A stretch of 64,000 bases of DNA, taken from assembly GCA_034414595.1 (NCBI GenBank), contig DAOULY010000002.1:124001-188000 (forward strand), in the 5' to 3' direction. Made by a program: the position numbers and the translations under genes. Below the pieces are notes generated by a model. The model worked only from the letters and a program-made list of their open reading frames with translations. It did not search any database and was not told where the DNA came from. Within the stretch, counting starts at the first letter, position 1. Each line of letters starts with the position of its first letter. This DNA is from DAOULY01 sp034414595 (GTDB taxonomy: Bacteria > Chloroflexota > Dehalococcoidia > SZUA-161 > JAUWZY01). Below, in pieces: positions 8,470 through 16,756 of the stretch.

Positions 8470-8555
8470 CTTAGTTTTGCAAACATTTTGCACACCAATC
8501 CCCGAAAACTCCTCCTCTTCCCTATCAGGAAGGCGACTCGAGCAAGCCTCCGAGG

Positions 8556-8768
8556 ATGTACTTGCTTGAGCCAGGACTAGATGACTTGGGGCCTTATAGG
8601 GGAGAAATCGACAAATTCATTGACGGCTATCAGGAGGAGGCGAAACGGGAGAACCCAGGAAGATGCCCCAGTATGTTCTATATTGCCCGGTCAGAGAATG
8701 GAGGCATTGTCATTAAAGCTCCCTTAGAAGGGGAGTTGCGACATGTTCATCACTGGCCGAAGAGATAG
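8556..8768 (+). CDS. hypothetical protein, 70 aa
   Basis: Small acidic/basic protein of unknown function. It has no membrane segment or recognisable motif. It contains a segment SMFYIARSENGGIVIKAPLE that could form a beta-hairpin. The ATG has only a weak GAGG upstream. It sits between the tRNA and a convergent zinc-ribbon gene. It could be a chance open frame. Confidence 0.35.
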   Translation: MYLLEPGLDDLGPYRGEIDKFIDGYQEEAKRENPGRCPSMFYIARSENGGIVIKAPLEGELRHVHHWPKR

Positions 8769-8896
8769 GAATAAGGATGGAAGCCAAGTATGAAGAGGGG
8801 GCTGAGAATGAGTTTTAAGCCTATAGACTGGGATAGCGTTCTGGAAGAGTGGAACGAAGCCTATCACGAAATCATGGGGACTTGACTTGGTAGTCC

Positions 8897-9040
8897 TTAG
8901 CCTTTCCCAATCCTGAATACCTTTGTCCCACACCTGGGGCATGTGCCACTTGTGGCAGGGCGTTTGTTCTTCATCGTTATTGGCTTCGGGTTCTTGATCT
9001 CAACTTTTTTCCTGCACTTCACACAGTAGGCTGTAGCCAT
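8897..9040 (-). CDS. DUF5679-like zinc-ribbon protein, 47 aa
   Basis: A very short protein with two CxxC knuckles (YCVKCRKK near the start and CPRCGTK near the end) around a basic middle, ending FRIGKG. This pattern fits the DUF5679 family, which is frequent in Chloroflexota. The family is probably a zinc-binding nucleic-acid-associated ribbon, but its function is not established. ATG 9040 is chosen because GGAGGAG lies just upstream; the open frame extends to 9190 without a better start. It supports a Chloroflexota origin for the window. Confidence 0.75.
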   Translation of the reverse strand: MATAYCVKCRKKVEIKNPKPITMKNKRPATSGTCPRCGTKVFRIGKG

Positions 9041-9238
9041 TAGTTTGCTCCTCCTTGTCGTCTTATCGTGTGTATCGCCGGCATTGTGCAGATGATAGGG
9101 AGATGATAGGGGAATAGCGAGCGGGATGTCAAGGCCTCCAACAAGTCTGCTATGGGTACCAGAGGCTTCCCGGTCCTGCTGTGCCATCAACTGTAACCGT
9201 CGTTTTCATGCTGTATATCGTTCGTTCCCTGAGTCTCA

Positions 9239-10177
9239 CTATTCGTTCCGCCAGGAGAGAATGGTTGCTTCAGTACTATCAATTGCTGCTGTAGCCTGGC
9301 TGACAGTGCACTTGGTCTTTGCCTCAATCTCATAGACGCCAGCGGCAACCGCGGCCGTGGGGCCGGTGGACACCTCGCCTGCCTGTTCTGGGTCATCCTT
9401 AATCGAGGCTTTATTGTAGTAAATGCCAGCGCCAGCGATAACGTTGGCCTGGAAAGTCTGGGTTCCGGTTTCACCCGAATACAGTGTCGGCCTATCATCC
9501 CCCGTGAATGACCAGGTCAGAACCTGCTGCATGTTGTCCCAGGTGATGGTAGGGTCAGCGGTGGTCATGCCGCTGCTTGAGCCAGAAACATACTGGAAGG
9601 GGAAGGGTAGTATGTCGCCGATCTCCCCGAGGTGTAATGTGCAGGTGCCATAGTTAGTGGTTTCAATGGTATAGGTTAGGGTGTTCACGACATTGGGCTC
9701 AATCCAGCTTTTGCTTACCTTCTTGCCCACATGAAGATGGGGCCCGGCCTGCACAGGCAGGTCTAGCTCGGGCTCCTCCGGAGTCTCAGGTATCTTCACG
9801 GTGATGAAGATCTCAACGCCGTTCACCGTGATAGAGTAGCTGGCGGTGGGATTATCCGGGGTCAGTGAGTCAGTGAAGCCATCCATATTGACCTTCAACC
9901 GCGATATGGCGTCCTGTATCCCGGCTTCAGCGGAGTAGCGCTCGAGTGTCAGATCCTTTGAAATCTCTGAGGACTTTATCCCGGTATATACGTACTGGAG
10001 GAAGGGCACGAGGACCAACGCGCCCACAGCCAAGGTAACCAGTGACAGCGGCAGGACATATCCCTTTTGCCCCCGGATCAGGTTAGGCATCTTCTTGATC
10101 AGGTGGTCTATTGCTGTTCCTTTACAGCCCTTTGCCACTCGTATGACACAATTGGTGATAGACTTGGCCTCTTTCAT
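9239..10177 (-). CDS. pilin-like (PilX-type) exported protein
   Basis: 312 residues. After a basic N-terminus, KGYVLPLSLVTLAVGALV (starting near residue 38) forms a hydrophobic helix preceded by Gly, the arrangement of a type IV prepilin/pseudopilin cleavage site. The rest is a Thr/Ser/Pro-rich beta-type extracellular region with a DUF11-like stretch (NTLTYTIETTNYG). It is probably a minor pilin or surface adhesin. No other pilus gene is visible nearby, so it may rely on a distant assembly system. The start ATG 10177 follows AAGGTGG. The function is inferred only from the architecture. Confidence 0.65.
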   Translation of the reverse strand: MKEAKSITNCVIRVAKGCKGTAIDHLIKKMPNLIRGQKGYVLPLSLVTLAVGALVLVPFLQYVYTGIKSSEISKDLTLERYSAEAGIQDAISRLKVNMDGFTDSLTPDNPTASYSITVNGVEIFITVKIPETPEEPELDLPVQAGPHLHVGKKVSKSWIEPNVVNTLTYTIETTNYGTCTLHLGEIGDILPFPFQYVSGSSSGMTTADPTITWDNMQQVLTWSFTGDDRPTLYSGETGTQTFQANVIAGAGIYYNKASIKDDPEQAGEVSTGPTAAVAAGVYEIEAKTKCTVSQATAAIDSTEATILSWRNE

Positions 10178-10629
10178 TTCAATCCACCTTGCCGAGAAGA
10201 ATCCATCTCGACAGACTCCAGCGACACATACCTCACTCCACTTTGCATCTTACTCCGCACTTGATGTGTTATATAAGTCCATATAGGGCCACTCCATGTG
10301 ACAAAAAGCGTCAATTCGACGACCTCAATCGGCCCACGTTCAAACCAAAGGTGGATTTTTGCTAACCAACTGCACGGCACACCTTGACACGGGATAGTAC
10401 CCACAGATACGACAGGCAGGTCAGGAACGGACGCCAGCAGATACAGCGGTACAGGGCGGGACATACACCAACGGACTTTTAATTCGTGGGTCGCAGGTTC
10501 GAGACCTGCCCCTGTGACAGCGTGTCAGAGAGGGGAACCTCAAGTGACCACTCTCTCTGATGCTATAGCAGCTTACAGGGTCTGCGCCCAGGCTGAGGGG
10601 CAGGTCATTTGTGCCACTCGGTTCTATCA
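10178..10629. other. intergenic region containing a tRNA relic
   Basis: 450 bp without a convincing protein gene. It holds the upstream region of the pilin-like gene and the defective tRNA-Lys described separately. I see no other structured element. Confidence 0.5.
10450..10517 (+). pseudogene. decayed tRNA-Lys copy without a D-arm
   Basis: The acceptor stem TACAGGG/CCCTGTG, an anticodon arm ACGGA-CTTTTAA-TTCGT (anticodon TTT) and the T-arm GCAGG-TTCGAGA-CCTGC are intact. The D-arm is replaced by about 13 unrelated bases (10457-10469), and the conserved T8 and GCTC/GAGC pairs are missing. It resembles the functional tRNA-Lys at 8397 in the anticodon arm only. It is most likely non-functional. 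Confidence 0.6.
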
Positions 10630-11382
10630 TCAAAGTATTCTATTAGGATTTGTGTAGATTTTCATTCCTCTCTCAGTTGTGATTCTTACATCCGTATCTG
10701 TGGTGATCTTCATACCTATATCCCTTACAAATCCTACAATTGTCAATCCGCACTTTTCACCAATTTCGATTCCCAATTTTGTTACCGCAGTCTTTGTCGC
10801 CGCAACTGGAATATTCGCCCGGCAAATCTTTGACACCATGTCAGAGACCATCCTTCCGGTTGAGGCTGCAAATGTATTTTTAAGATCAATCTTATTATTT
10901 AATGCATAGCCTATCACTTTGTCCAGTGCATTGTGCCTTCCAATATCTTCTGCTATGCAAACTGGTTCTGCCCCTTGTTTAAAAAGTCCCGCTGAGTGTA
11001 TTGCTTCGGTTTCAGCATATATTTCAGATTTTAGGATTGCGGTGACACCGCTAAATACATCTTCTCTACTGACCTTAAAATCAGAATCTATCTCCATAGA
11101 CCATTTTGTCTTGTCTTCTTTCTTGGGCAAAGTTACCTCAGCTATATTATCTTTTACTGTTATTGATTCTATGTCGAGAACATTCTCTATAATTCCCTGC
11201 CCAAATAGATATCCGATGATAAACTCCTTCTCCATCATGGGCGTTATCATCGCTGTGGTATAATGTCTTCCGTTTATGAAAATTGACAGGCCAAGTTCTG
11301 TTACTACCCTTTCCCTGGCCACAGTAATTTCCGTATTCACCCTTGTATATTCAACCCACTCCAAGCTTCTATCTTTTGACAT
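10630..11382 (-). CDS. divergent FdhD homologue lacking the sulfurtransferase cysteine
   Basis: 250 residues of the FdhD fold, with AEDIGRHNALDKVIG and the STGRMVSDM segment conserved. FdhD moves sulfur from a cysteine desulfurase to the Mo/W-bis-pyranopterin cofactor through a conserved Cys in a loop, as in the GCGGG loop of the second copy at 17921. Here the loop region reads FKVSREDVFSGVTA without any Cys. It may be a cofactor-binding chaperone rather than a sulfurtransferase. GGAGG precedes ATG 11382. It is divergent from the first bamB, which contains a W-pterin cofactor, so a maturation role is plausible. Confidence 0.8.
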   Translation of the reverse strand: MSKDRSLEWVEYTRVNTEITVARERVVTELGLSIFINGRHYTTAMITPMMEKEFIIGYLFGQGIIENVLDIESITVKDNIAEVTLPKKEDKTKWSMEIDSDFKVSREDVFSGVTAILKSEIYAETEAIHSAGLFKQGAEPVCIAEDIGRHNALDKVIGYALNNKIDLKNTFAASTGRMVSDMVSKICRANIPVAATKTAVTKLGIEIGEKCGLTIVGFVRDIGMKITTDTDVRITTERGMKIYTNPNRIL

Positions 11383-11528
11383 TTTACCTCCGGAATCTAC
11401 ATGAGGTTGGTCAAAGTGCTGACTCTAGGATAACCTACCCATTGTTAAACCTTATGGGTACCCTATCTTTTGCTATAAGTATAACGGCTTTCAGCCTAGC
11501 TGGCTATCTCCGTTTCAAGGAATTTTTT

Positions 11529-11718
11529 GAAGAATTGAGAAACATTAAAAATTGAAATGTGTGAAGTTGTATGCTTAATATATTTATATGACGTTTATTA
11601 TACGCTATATATATTCAGTGACATATTAGAGAGCACGGTGAATTGACAGAAGTAGACTGAGCGTGCTACCATTTCAATAGGGATATTTTTAGGCTAAGTA
11701 ACATCGAGAGAGATAAAA
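11529..11718 (+). repeat. duplicated upstream region, copy A (bamB1 promoter)
   Basis: 190 bp that are nearly identical to 13993-14183 in front of the second bamB, including long invariant stretches around 11580-11660. It contains a 27-bp box (11602-11628) shared with the paaX start. Further down lies a TTGACA (11643-11648) with TACCAT (11667-11672) 18 bp on as a possible promoter. The rest of the 11383-11718 gap shows nothing else. Confidence 0.75.
11602..11628 (+). promoter_or_regulatory. PaaX-type box, bamB1 copy
   Basis: 27-bp box beginning ACGCTATAT and ending GTGACATATTA. It matches the bamB2 box (14066-14092) at 23 of 27 positions and the box at the paaX start at 22 of 27 by hand alignment. 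Confidence 0.6.
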
Positions 11719-13698
11719 ATGAGGTACGCAGAGGCAGGGTTTAATTTAGAAATCGATCTATCTCGGGGAAGCATTGAGAGGGAAGAAACTGACCCAAGAT
11801 TAACTGAACTTTATCTGGGGGGTCTGGGTACTAACGCCAAGATATTATGGGATAGGGTTCCGCCTGAGGTTGAACCCTTTTCCCCTGATAATCTACTAAT
11901 ATTTGGCACTGGTCTTTTATGTGGCACACATGCTCCTGGTGCCAATCGTACCATTGTTTCTACCTTTTCTCCTGAGACTTTGTTAATGTCATTTTCGATG
12001 ATGGGGGGATTTTGGGCACCAGAACTGAAATTTGCCGGTTATGACCAAATAATCATTCGCGGCAAATCCCCCGATTTGGTTTATTTGTGGATAAACAATG
12101 ACAAAGTAGAAATACGTGATGCCTCTCATTTGCAGGGCAAAAGCACTCTTGAAACTGCAGAACTTATTAAGCAGGAGTTGAAGGAGCCGAAAGCCGCGGT
12201 GGCTGCTATCGGCCTGGCCGGTGAAAACAGGGTCCATCTTGCTTCCATCCAGCATTCCAGGGCCAGTTGCAGCAGGTTAGGAGCAGGCGCCGTTATGGGA
12301 AGCAAAAATCTAAAGGCAATAGCTGTCCGTGGAACAAAGGACATCAATATCTCCAGACCGGCTGAATTTATGGAGCTTTGCAACGAAGTGATGAAATATA
12401 TGGATCACCGGCTAAAAAATCCTATTGATAAAGGGATACCGACGTCCGTGCTGGGCACATTGGCAGCCCAAGAGATGGCAATGATGGATGAAAAATGGCA
12501 CATGGAGATGTTCGCCACGGGACATGCCCGCGATAGGAGAAGAGGTTTTTGGACTGAGGAAATCGAAGAGGAGTGGGAGAAGACTCGCGAAAAACTGGTG
12601 GAGCGGTTAACAAGTTGCTATAACTGTCCGGCTAAATGCGGCGGGCTAGTTTCTCACCCGGATCTTGCACGAAGAGCTACATTGAAGTGCTCCCAACACG
12701 TTAGGTATATACCGGCAGCTAGGTCACACAACCTAGATTTTGGCTTTAAAATCTCTGGTCTTAGTGACGAGTATGGAATTGATGGGTTCTCGTCACCGCT
12801 ACTCTTGGCCTTTGCTTGTGAGCTTTACGAGGCTGGCATTCTGACTGACAAAGATATGCCGGGATTTCCCCCAAGATCCGATGGCAATGATGAGGAGAGG
12901 TTTTTCTGGTTACTTGAGAAGATCGTCCGGCGAGAAGGGATAGGAGATATTTTGGCCAATGGCACCTATTGGGCAGCGCGCCAGATCGGCAGGGGAGCAG
13001 AGGCATACGATCACAATACTATTAAAAAACATGAGCAGGCGCCTATCAAACTGGGAATGATGAATCCCATTTATTACCTCCAGTATTCCACTGGTGAGAA
13101 GATTAACATCACCCAAATTGAAGGGCAGTTCCCACAAGAACCTCTGGCAACAAGAGAGGAAAGGGAAGAATTTGTAAAGGATTGGACCCAGGTTCCTAAT
13201 GAAAGGATTAAGGAGTATTTTTTGAACTGGGAACCGCGCTCCTATCCATATAACCCGCATATTCAGGCATGCTGTGAAGTTGTTGACTGGATGGAGACAA
13301 TGCACTATATCGATGACTGCGCAGGACTTTGTGCCTTCGTCTCATCCTACATTATTAAGCCTCCCTATCATATACACAATTGCCCACGCGTAATCTCAGC
13401 CGCAACGGGGCTGGATATTGACGAGGCTGAACTAACGAAAATATCCAGTAGAGTCCGAAACTTGGTTAGAGCCATTAATGTTAGAAGAGGCTTAAGGCGA
13501 AAGGATGAGCATCCTCCGGAGGACCATTGGAAGCATAGGTTTCCGGAATATGAAGCTGAATTGCTTGACGCATATTACGAACTTAAGGGATGGAATAATG
13601 ACGGTATTCCTACCAGGGAAACTTTAGACAAGCTCGGTCTTGATTATGTTAGTGATGACCTCGAACAAAGAGGGATTTTAGATAATGAAAAAAGTTAA
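11719..13698 (+). CDS. bamB: BamB-like tungsten benzoyl-CoA reductase catalytic subunit, paralogue 1
   Basis: 659 residues of the aldehyde:ferredoxin oxidoreductase family, closest in length and in many motifs to BamB of class II benzoyl-CoA reductase. That enzyme reduces the aromatic ring of benzoyl-CoA to the 1,5-dienoyl-CoA at a W-bis-pyranopterin. Cluster ligands are Cys300, 303, 307 (SCYNCPAKC) and a later Cys (IDDCAGLC). Cys324 (TLKCSQ) sits where BamB has its tungsten-ligating Cys. A DEKWHME segment lies in the active-site region. Its end overlaps a bamC remnant, and it is followed by a second bamB. The gene is A/T-rich compared with the nitrogenase-like operon. Ring reduction of benzoyl-CoA itself is inferred from synteny. 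Confidence 0.85.
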   Translation: MRYAEAGFNLEIDLSRGSIEREETDPRLTELYLGGLGTNAKILWDRVPPEVEPFSPDNLLIFGTGLLCGTHAPGANRTIVSTFSPETLLMSFSMMGGFWAPELKFAGYDQIIIRGKSPDLVYLWINNDKVEIRDASHLQGKSTLETAELIKQELKEPKAAVAAIGLAGENRVHLASIQHSRASCSRLGAGAVMGSKNLKAIAVRGTKDINISRPAEFMELCNEVMKYMDHRLKNPIDKGIPTSVLGTLAAQEMAMMDEKWHMEMFATGHARDRRRGFWTEEIEEEWEKTREKLVERLTSCYNCPAKCGGLVSHPDLARRATLKCSQHVRYIPAARSHNLDFGFKISGLSDEYGIDGFSSPLLLAFACELYEAGILTDKDMPGFPPRSDGNDEERFFWLLEKIVRREGIGDILANGTYWAARQIGRGAEAYDHNTIKKHEQAPIKLGMMNPIYYLQYSTGEKINITQIEGQFPQEPLATREEREEFVKDWTQVPNERIKEYFLNWEPRSYPYNPHIQACCEVVDWMETMHYIDDCAGLCAFVSSYIIKPPYHIHNCPRVISAATGLDIDEAELTKISSRVRNLVRAINVRRGLRRKDEHPPEDHWKHRFPEYEAELLDAYYELKGWNNDGIPTRETLDKLGLDYVSDDLEQRGILDNEKS

Positions 13699-13756
13699 AG
13701 AGATAAAAGTCGATGTTGATAAATGCACTGGTTGCCGGGCATGTGAGATGGCCTAA
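13685..13756 (+). pseudogene. truncated bamC remnant (23 codons)
   Basis: ATG 13685 opens MKKVKEIKVDVDKCTGCRAC, matching the start of bamC at 16196, then stops at TAA after EMA, at the point where intact bamC continues with CSAF. Recognisable similarity ends there. It is the leftover of a second bamC created when promoter-bamB-bamC was duplicated. It overlaps the last codons of bamB1. The following 13757-13992 is non-coding as far as I can see. Confidence 0.75.
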
Positions 13757-13992
13757 TCCACTCGCATCACACCATATTCTCTCCTCCAGCGATAGTAGGT
13801 CTGCGCCTTCACTCAGATCTTCTTGCTGGCTTTCACCTACTGTACTCCCCTGGCTCAGAAGTACCTCAACCTCTTACAGCTTATCGATGATCTGCTACAG
13901 CCTGTACGATCTGCTGCCCATATGGAAGCCCCCCTTTCTCTCAGCCCAAAGTCTAACATTTTACCTGGACTCGTTTTCGGGGGGGCAGGTCA

Positions 13993-14183
13993 TGAAGAAT
14001 TGAGAACCAATAAAAATTGAAGTGTTTGAAGTTGTATGCTAATATATTTATATGACGTTTATTATACGCTATATTTGTATAGTGACATATTAGAGAGCAC
14101 GGTGAATTGACAGAAGTAGACTGAGAGTGCTATCATCCTAATCGGGCTATTTTGAGGCTAAGTAATATAGAGAGAGCTAATAA
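13993..14183 (+). repeat. duplicated upstream region, copy B (bamB2 promoter)
   Basis: Direct repeat of 11529-11718. The promoter match is better here: TTGACA followed 18 bp later by TATCAT. A 27-bp regulatory box lies at 14066-14092. This non-coding DNA is at least as conserved between copies as the flanking coding sequence, which suggests selection or recent conversion. Confidence 0.75.
14066..14092 (+). promoter_or_regulatory. PaaX-type box, bamB2 copy
   Basis: 27-bp box starting ACGCTATAT and ending GTGACATATTA, with 23 of 27 positions identical to the box over the paaX start codon (26471-26497, opposite strand). Confidence 0.6.
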
Positions 14184-16148
14184 ATGAGGTACGCAGAGAC
14201 AGGGTATAATTTAGAGATCGATCTATCCCGGGGAAGCATTGAGAAAGTAGAAACCGACCCGAGATTAATGGAACTTCATCTGGGCGGTCAGGGTACTGCC
14301 GCAAAGATATTATGGGACAGGGTCCCTCCTGAGGTTGAACCCTTTTCTCCTGATAATGTACTAATATTTAGCGCCGGTCTTTTAGATGCCACACTTGTTC
14401 CCGGTGCCAATCGCACCATGATTAATACCTTTTCTCCCCTGACAAACATCATGGGCCATTCATTGATGGGAGGATATTTAGCACCGGAAATTAAATACGC
14501 CGGTTATGACAAAATAGTCATTCGTGGCAAGGCCCCTGACCTGGTTTATCTGTGGATAAAAAACGACAAAGTAGAAATACGTGATGCCACTCATCTCCGG
14601 GGGAAAGGCTGCCAGGAGACTGCGGCGGCTATTAAGCAGGAGTTGAAGGAGGACGGAGTTCAGGTAGCCGCTATTGGCCTGGCCGGCGAAAACAAGACCC
14701 TTATGGCCACCATCGATCACATCTGGGCCAGCGCCGCTCGAGGAGGGCTAGGCGCGATTATGGGGGACAAAAAGTTAAAGGCGATAGCTGTTCGCGGAAC
14801 AAAGGACATCAATATCGCCCAACCGGCTGAACTTTTTGAGACATGCCTCCGCATGAGGAAGACAATCCATGAGAACCCGCTGGTCGGGGATTGGATGTCG
14901 GCCACGGATGATGACAGTTGGCACCACAACCATTTCGCCTGGGGCAACGCTCGTGTGCGGAGACCAGGTTTTTGGAGCGAAGAACTCCAACAGAGATGGG
15001 GGGATCTAAGGCGGAAATTAGTGGAGCGACGACCAGGTTGCCATAATTGTCCGAAGCAATGCCATCATACGGTTTCCCTCCCGGGACGGCCAAGATATTT
15101 CTATAAATGCTTCGGAATAGACACCTATCATATGGCGGCCTTTCAAGAGATAGACTTCAGTTTTGAAATACTCGGTATCAGTCAGGAATATGGGGTGGAC
15201 TCATACACAACGCCACAAGTTATCGCCTTTGCCCTTGAGCTTTACGAAGCCGGCATCTTAACTGATAAGGACCTGCCGGGAATGCCGTCCGACGTCAGGG
15301 GGAGGTTTTACTACCTACTTGAAAAAATTGTTCGGCGGGAAGGGATTGGAGATATCTTAGCCAACGGTGTTTCTTTGGCAGCACGCCAGATTGGTAATGG
15401 CGCAGAAGAATATGACCATAATACCACGAAAAGAGTTGAGCAGGCACCCATCAAGCTGAAAAAGCTGAACCCCACCTATTTCCTTATGTTCGCCACCTGT
15501 GAGAAGATGAATATCACCCAGATTGAAGGGTCCTTCCCTCAGGACCCCCTTCGTACCAGAGAGGAGAGAGAAGAGTTTATAAAAAACTGGATCGCAGTCC
15601 CTGATGAAAAGTTTAAACAGTGGTTTTTGGAATGGGAAAAACGTGAAGTAATATCTAATGAAGCAGCTTGCGCCATTGTTGAATGGAATGAGATGATGCA
15701 TACCATTGATGACTCACTCGGGATCTGTGGCTTTTTGTCATCATTCAGAGGCCAGTTTGGCGGGCAACCAGGGTCAGACAATCTGCTTGGCGGGGGGCCT
15801 GCATATCACATACATAATATACCGCATTTAATCTCACTTGCGACCGGGATGGAGCTTGATGAGGCCGGACTTTGGGAAATAGGCCAGAGGAACCGGAATC
15901 TGTTCAGAGCCCTCAATGTAAGAAGAGGCCTGAGGAGAAGCTACGAGAGGCCGCCGGATGACCACTGGTTGGAAAGAGACCCAGAGTTCGAACAAAAGCT
16001 GCTTAGCGACTATTATGCATATAGGGGATGGAATGATGAGGGTATTCCTAAGAGAGAAATTTTAGACAAGCTCGGGCTTGATTACGTTAGTGATGACCTC
16101 GAACAAAGAGGGATTTTACCAAAGAGTGAAGTTGCTACCACCAGATAG
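14184..16148 (+). CDS. bamB: BamB-like tungsten benzoyl-CoA reductase catalytic subunit, paralogue 2
   Basis: 654 residues, clearly paralogous to the preceding gene (shared opening MRYAE, VPPEVEPFSPDN, shared ending DKLGLDYVSDDLEQRGIL). [4Fe-4S] ligands are Cys286, 289, 293 (GCHNCPKQC) plus a late Cys (SLGICGF). Cys309 in YKCFG matches the tungsten-ligand position of BamB. In place of the DEKWHME stretch of paralogue 1 it has DDSWHHN, so the two active sites probably differ in substrate or rate. Paralogue 2 has an intact bamC directly downstream (47 bp) and is therefore the likelier partner in the assembled complex. Start ATG 14184 is placed identically in both copies. Confidence 0.85.
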   Translation: MRYAETGYNLEIDLSRGSIEKVETDPRLMELHLGGQGTAAKILWDRVPPEVEPFSPDNVLIFSAGLLDATLVPGANRTMINTFSPLTNIMGHSLMGGYLAPEIKYAGYDKIVIRGKAPDLVYLWIKNDKVEIRDATHLRGKGCQETAAAIKQELKEDGVQVAAIGLAGENKTLMATIDHIWASAARGGLGAIMGDKKLKAIAVRGTKDINIAQPAELFETCLRMRKTIHENPLVGDWMSATDDDSWHHNHFAWGNARVRRPGFWSEELQQRWGDLRRKLVERRPGCHNCPKQCHHTVSLPGRPRYFYKCFGIDTYHMAAFQEIDFSFEILGISQEYGVDSYTTPQVIAFALELYEAGILTDKDLPGMPSDVRGRFYYLLEKIVRREGIGDILANGVSLAARQIGNGAEEYDHNTTKRVEQAPIKLKKLNPTYFLMFATCEKMNITQIEGSFPQDPLRTREEREEFIKNWIAVPDEKFKQWFLEWEKREVISNEAACAIVEWNEMMHTIDDSLGICGFLSSFRGQFGGQPGSDNLLGGGPAYHIHNIPHLISLATGMELDEAGLWEIGQRNRNLFRALNVRRGLRRSYERPPDDHWLERDPEFEQKLLSDYYAYRGWNDEGIPKREILDKLGLDYVSDDLEQRGILPKSEVATTR

Positions 16149-16195
16149 ACCTTAGCGTCAAAAGATAAGGAATAAACGAAGGGAGGGGATTAACA

Positions 16196-16723
16196 ACGAA
16201 AAAGATTAAAGAAATAAAAGTCGATGTTAATAAATGCACTGGTTGCCGGTCATGTGAGATGGCCTGCTCCGCCTTCCACGCTGTGCCAAGATACAGCAGT
16301 AATAATCCAGCGAGGGCGCGGATCCGGGTCGTTATTGATGAACTGAACGATATGTTTGTTCCGATTCGGGCCGGTGATTATACTCAAGCTGAGTGTAATG
16401 GCAGACACATTTATACGATTAATGGAAAGGAATACAGCGAGTGTAGCTTCTGCGGGGCTTCCTGCCCGTCCAGGGACTTTTTCAAAGAACCCGATTCCGG
16501 TCTCCCTCTAAAATGTGATATGTGTGAAGATGAACCGCCGCTGTCGGAGCCAATGTGTGTTCAGTGGTGCCAATCCGGTGCCCTGACTTACGAAGAAAGG
16601 GAAGAGGAAGGAGAAGAAGAAGAGGAGAAGCGGGGGGAGATGGACATAGGATTAGAAGCATTAGTAAAAAAACATGGGGAGAAGAAGGTAATGGATGCCC
16701 TTGCCCGGATGTCAAAGGGCTAA
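16196..16723 (+). CDS. bamC: BamC-like polyferredoxin subunit, ACG start
   Basis: 175 residues with three Fe-S centres: CTGCRSCEMAC close to the N-terminus, CSFCGASCP in the middle, and CDMCED with MCVQWC later, then an acidic Glu-rich linker and a helical tail. BamC relays electrons to BamB. The first in-frame ATG (16259) lies inside the first Cys motif, so translation must begin earlier. GGGAGGGG (16181-16188) sits 7 bp before ACG 16196, and the decayed copy at 13685 has ATG at exactly this position. The only other upstream option is ATT 16205. A stop at 16166 bounds the frame. Unusual start codon or a sequencing error. Confidence 0.8.
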   Translation, partial: TKKIKEIKVDVNKCTGCRSCEMACSAFHAVPRYSSNNPARARIRVVIDELNDMFVPIRAGDYTQAECNGRHIYTINGKEYSECSFCGASCPSRDFFKEPDSGLPLKCDMCEDEPPLSEPMCVQWCQSGALTYEEREEEGEEEEEKRGEMDIGLEALVKKHGEKKVMDALARMSKG

Positions 16724-16756
16724 AGCATTAAGGCAAAAGACGAGGATTTAAAAAAG

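Noticed and set aside
8808..8885. 25-codon frame after GAGGGGG
   Set aside because: Too short to judge and without recognisable features. It could be real but the evidence is thin.
10421..10633. Minus-strand frame over the decayed tRNA
   Set aside because: Its translation is the usual by-product of reading a tRNA backwards.
11529..14183. CRISPR or phage-type repeats
   Set aside because: The repeats are two long copies of a promoter region, not short regularly spaced units. No array is visible anywhere in the window.
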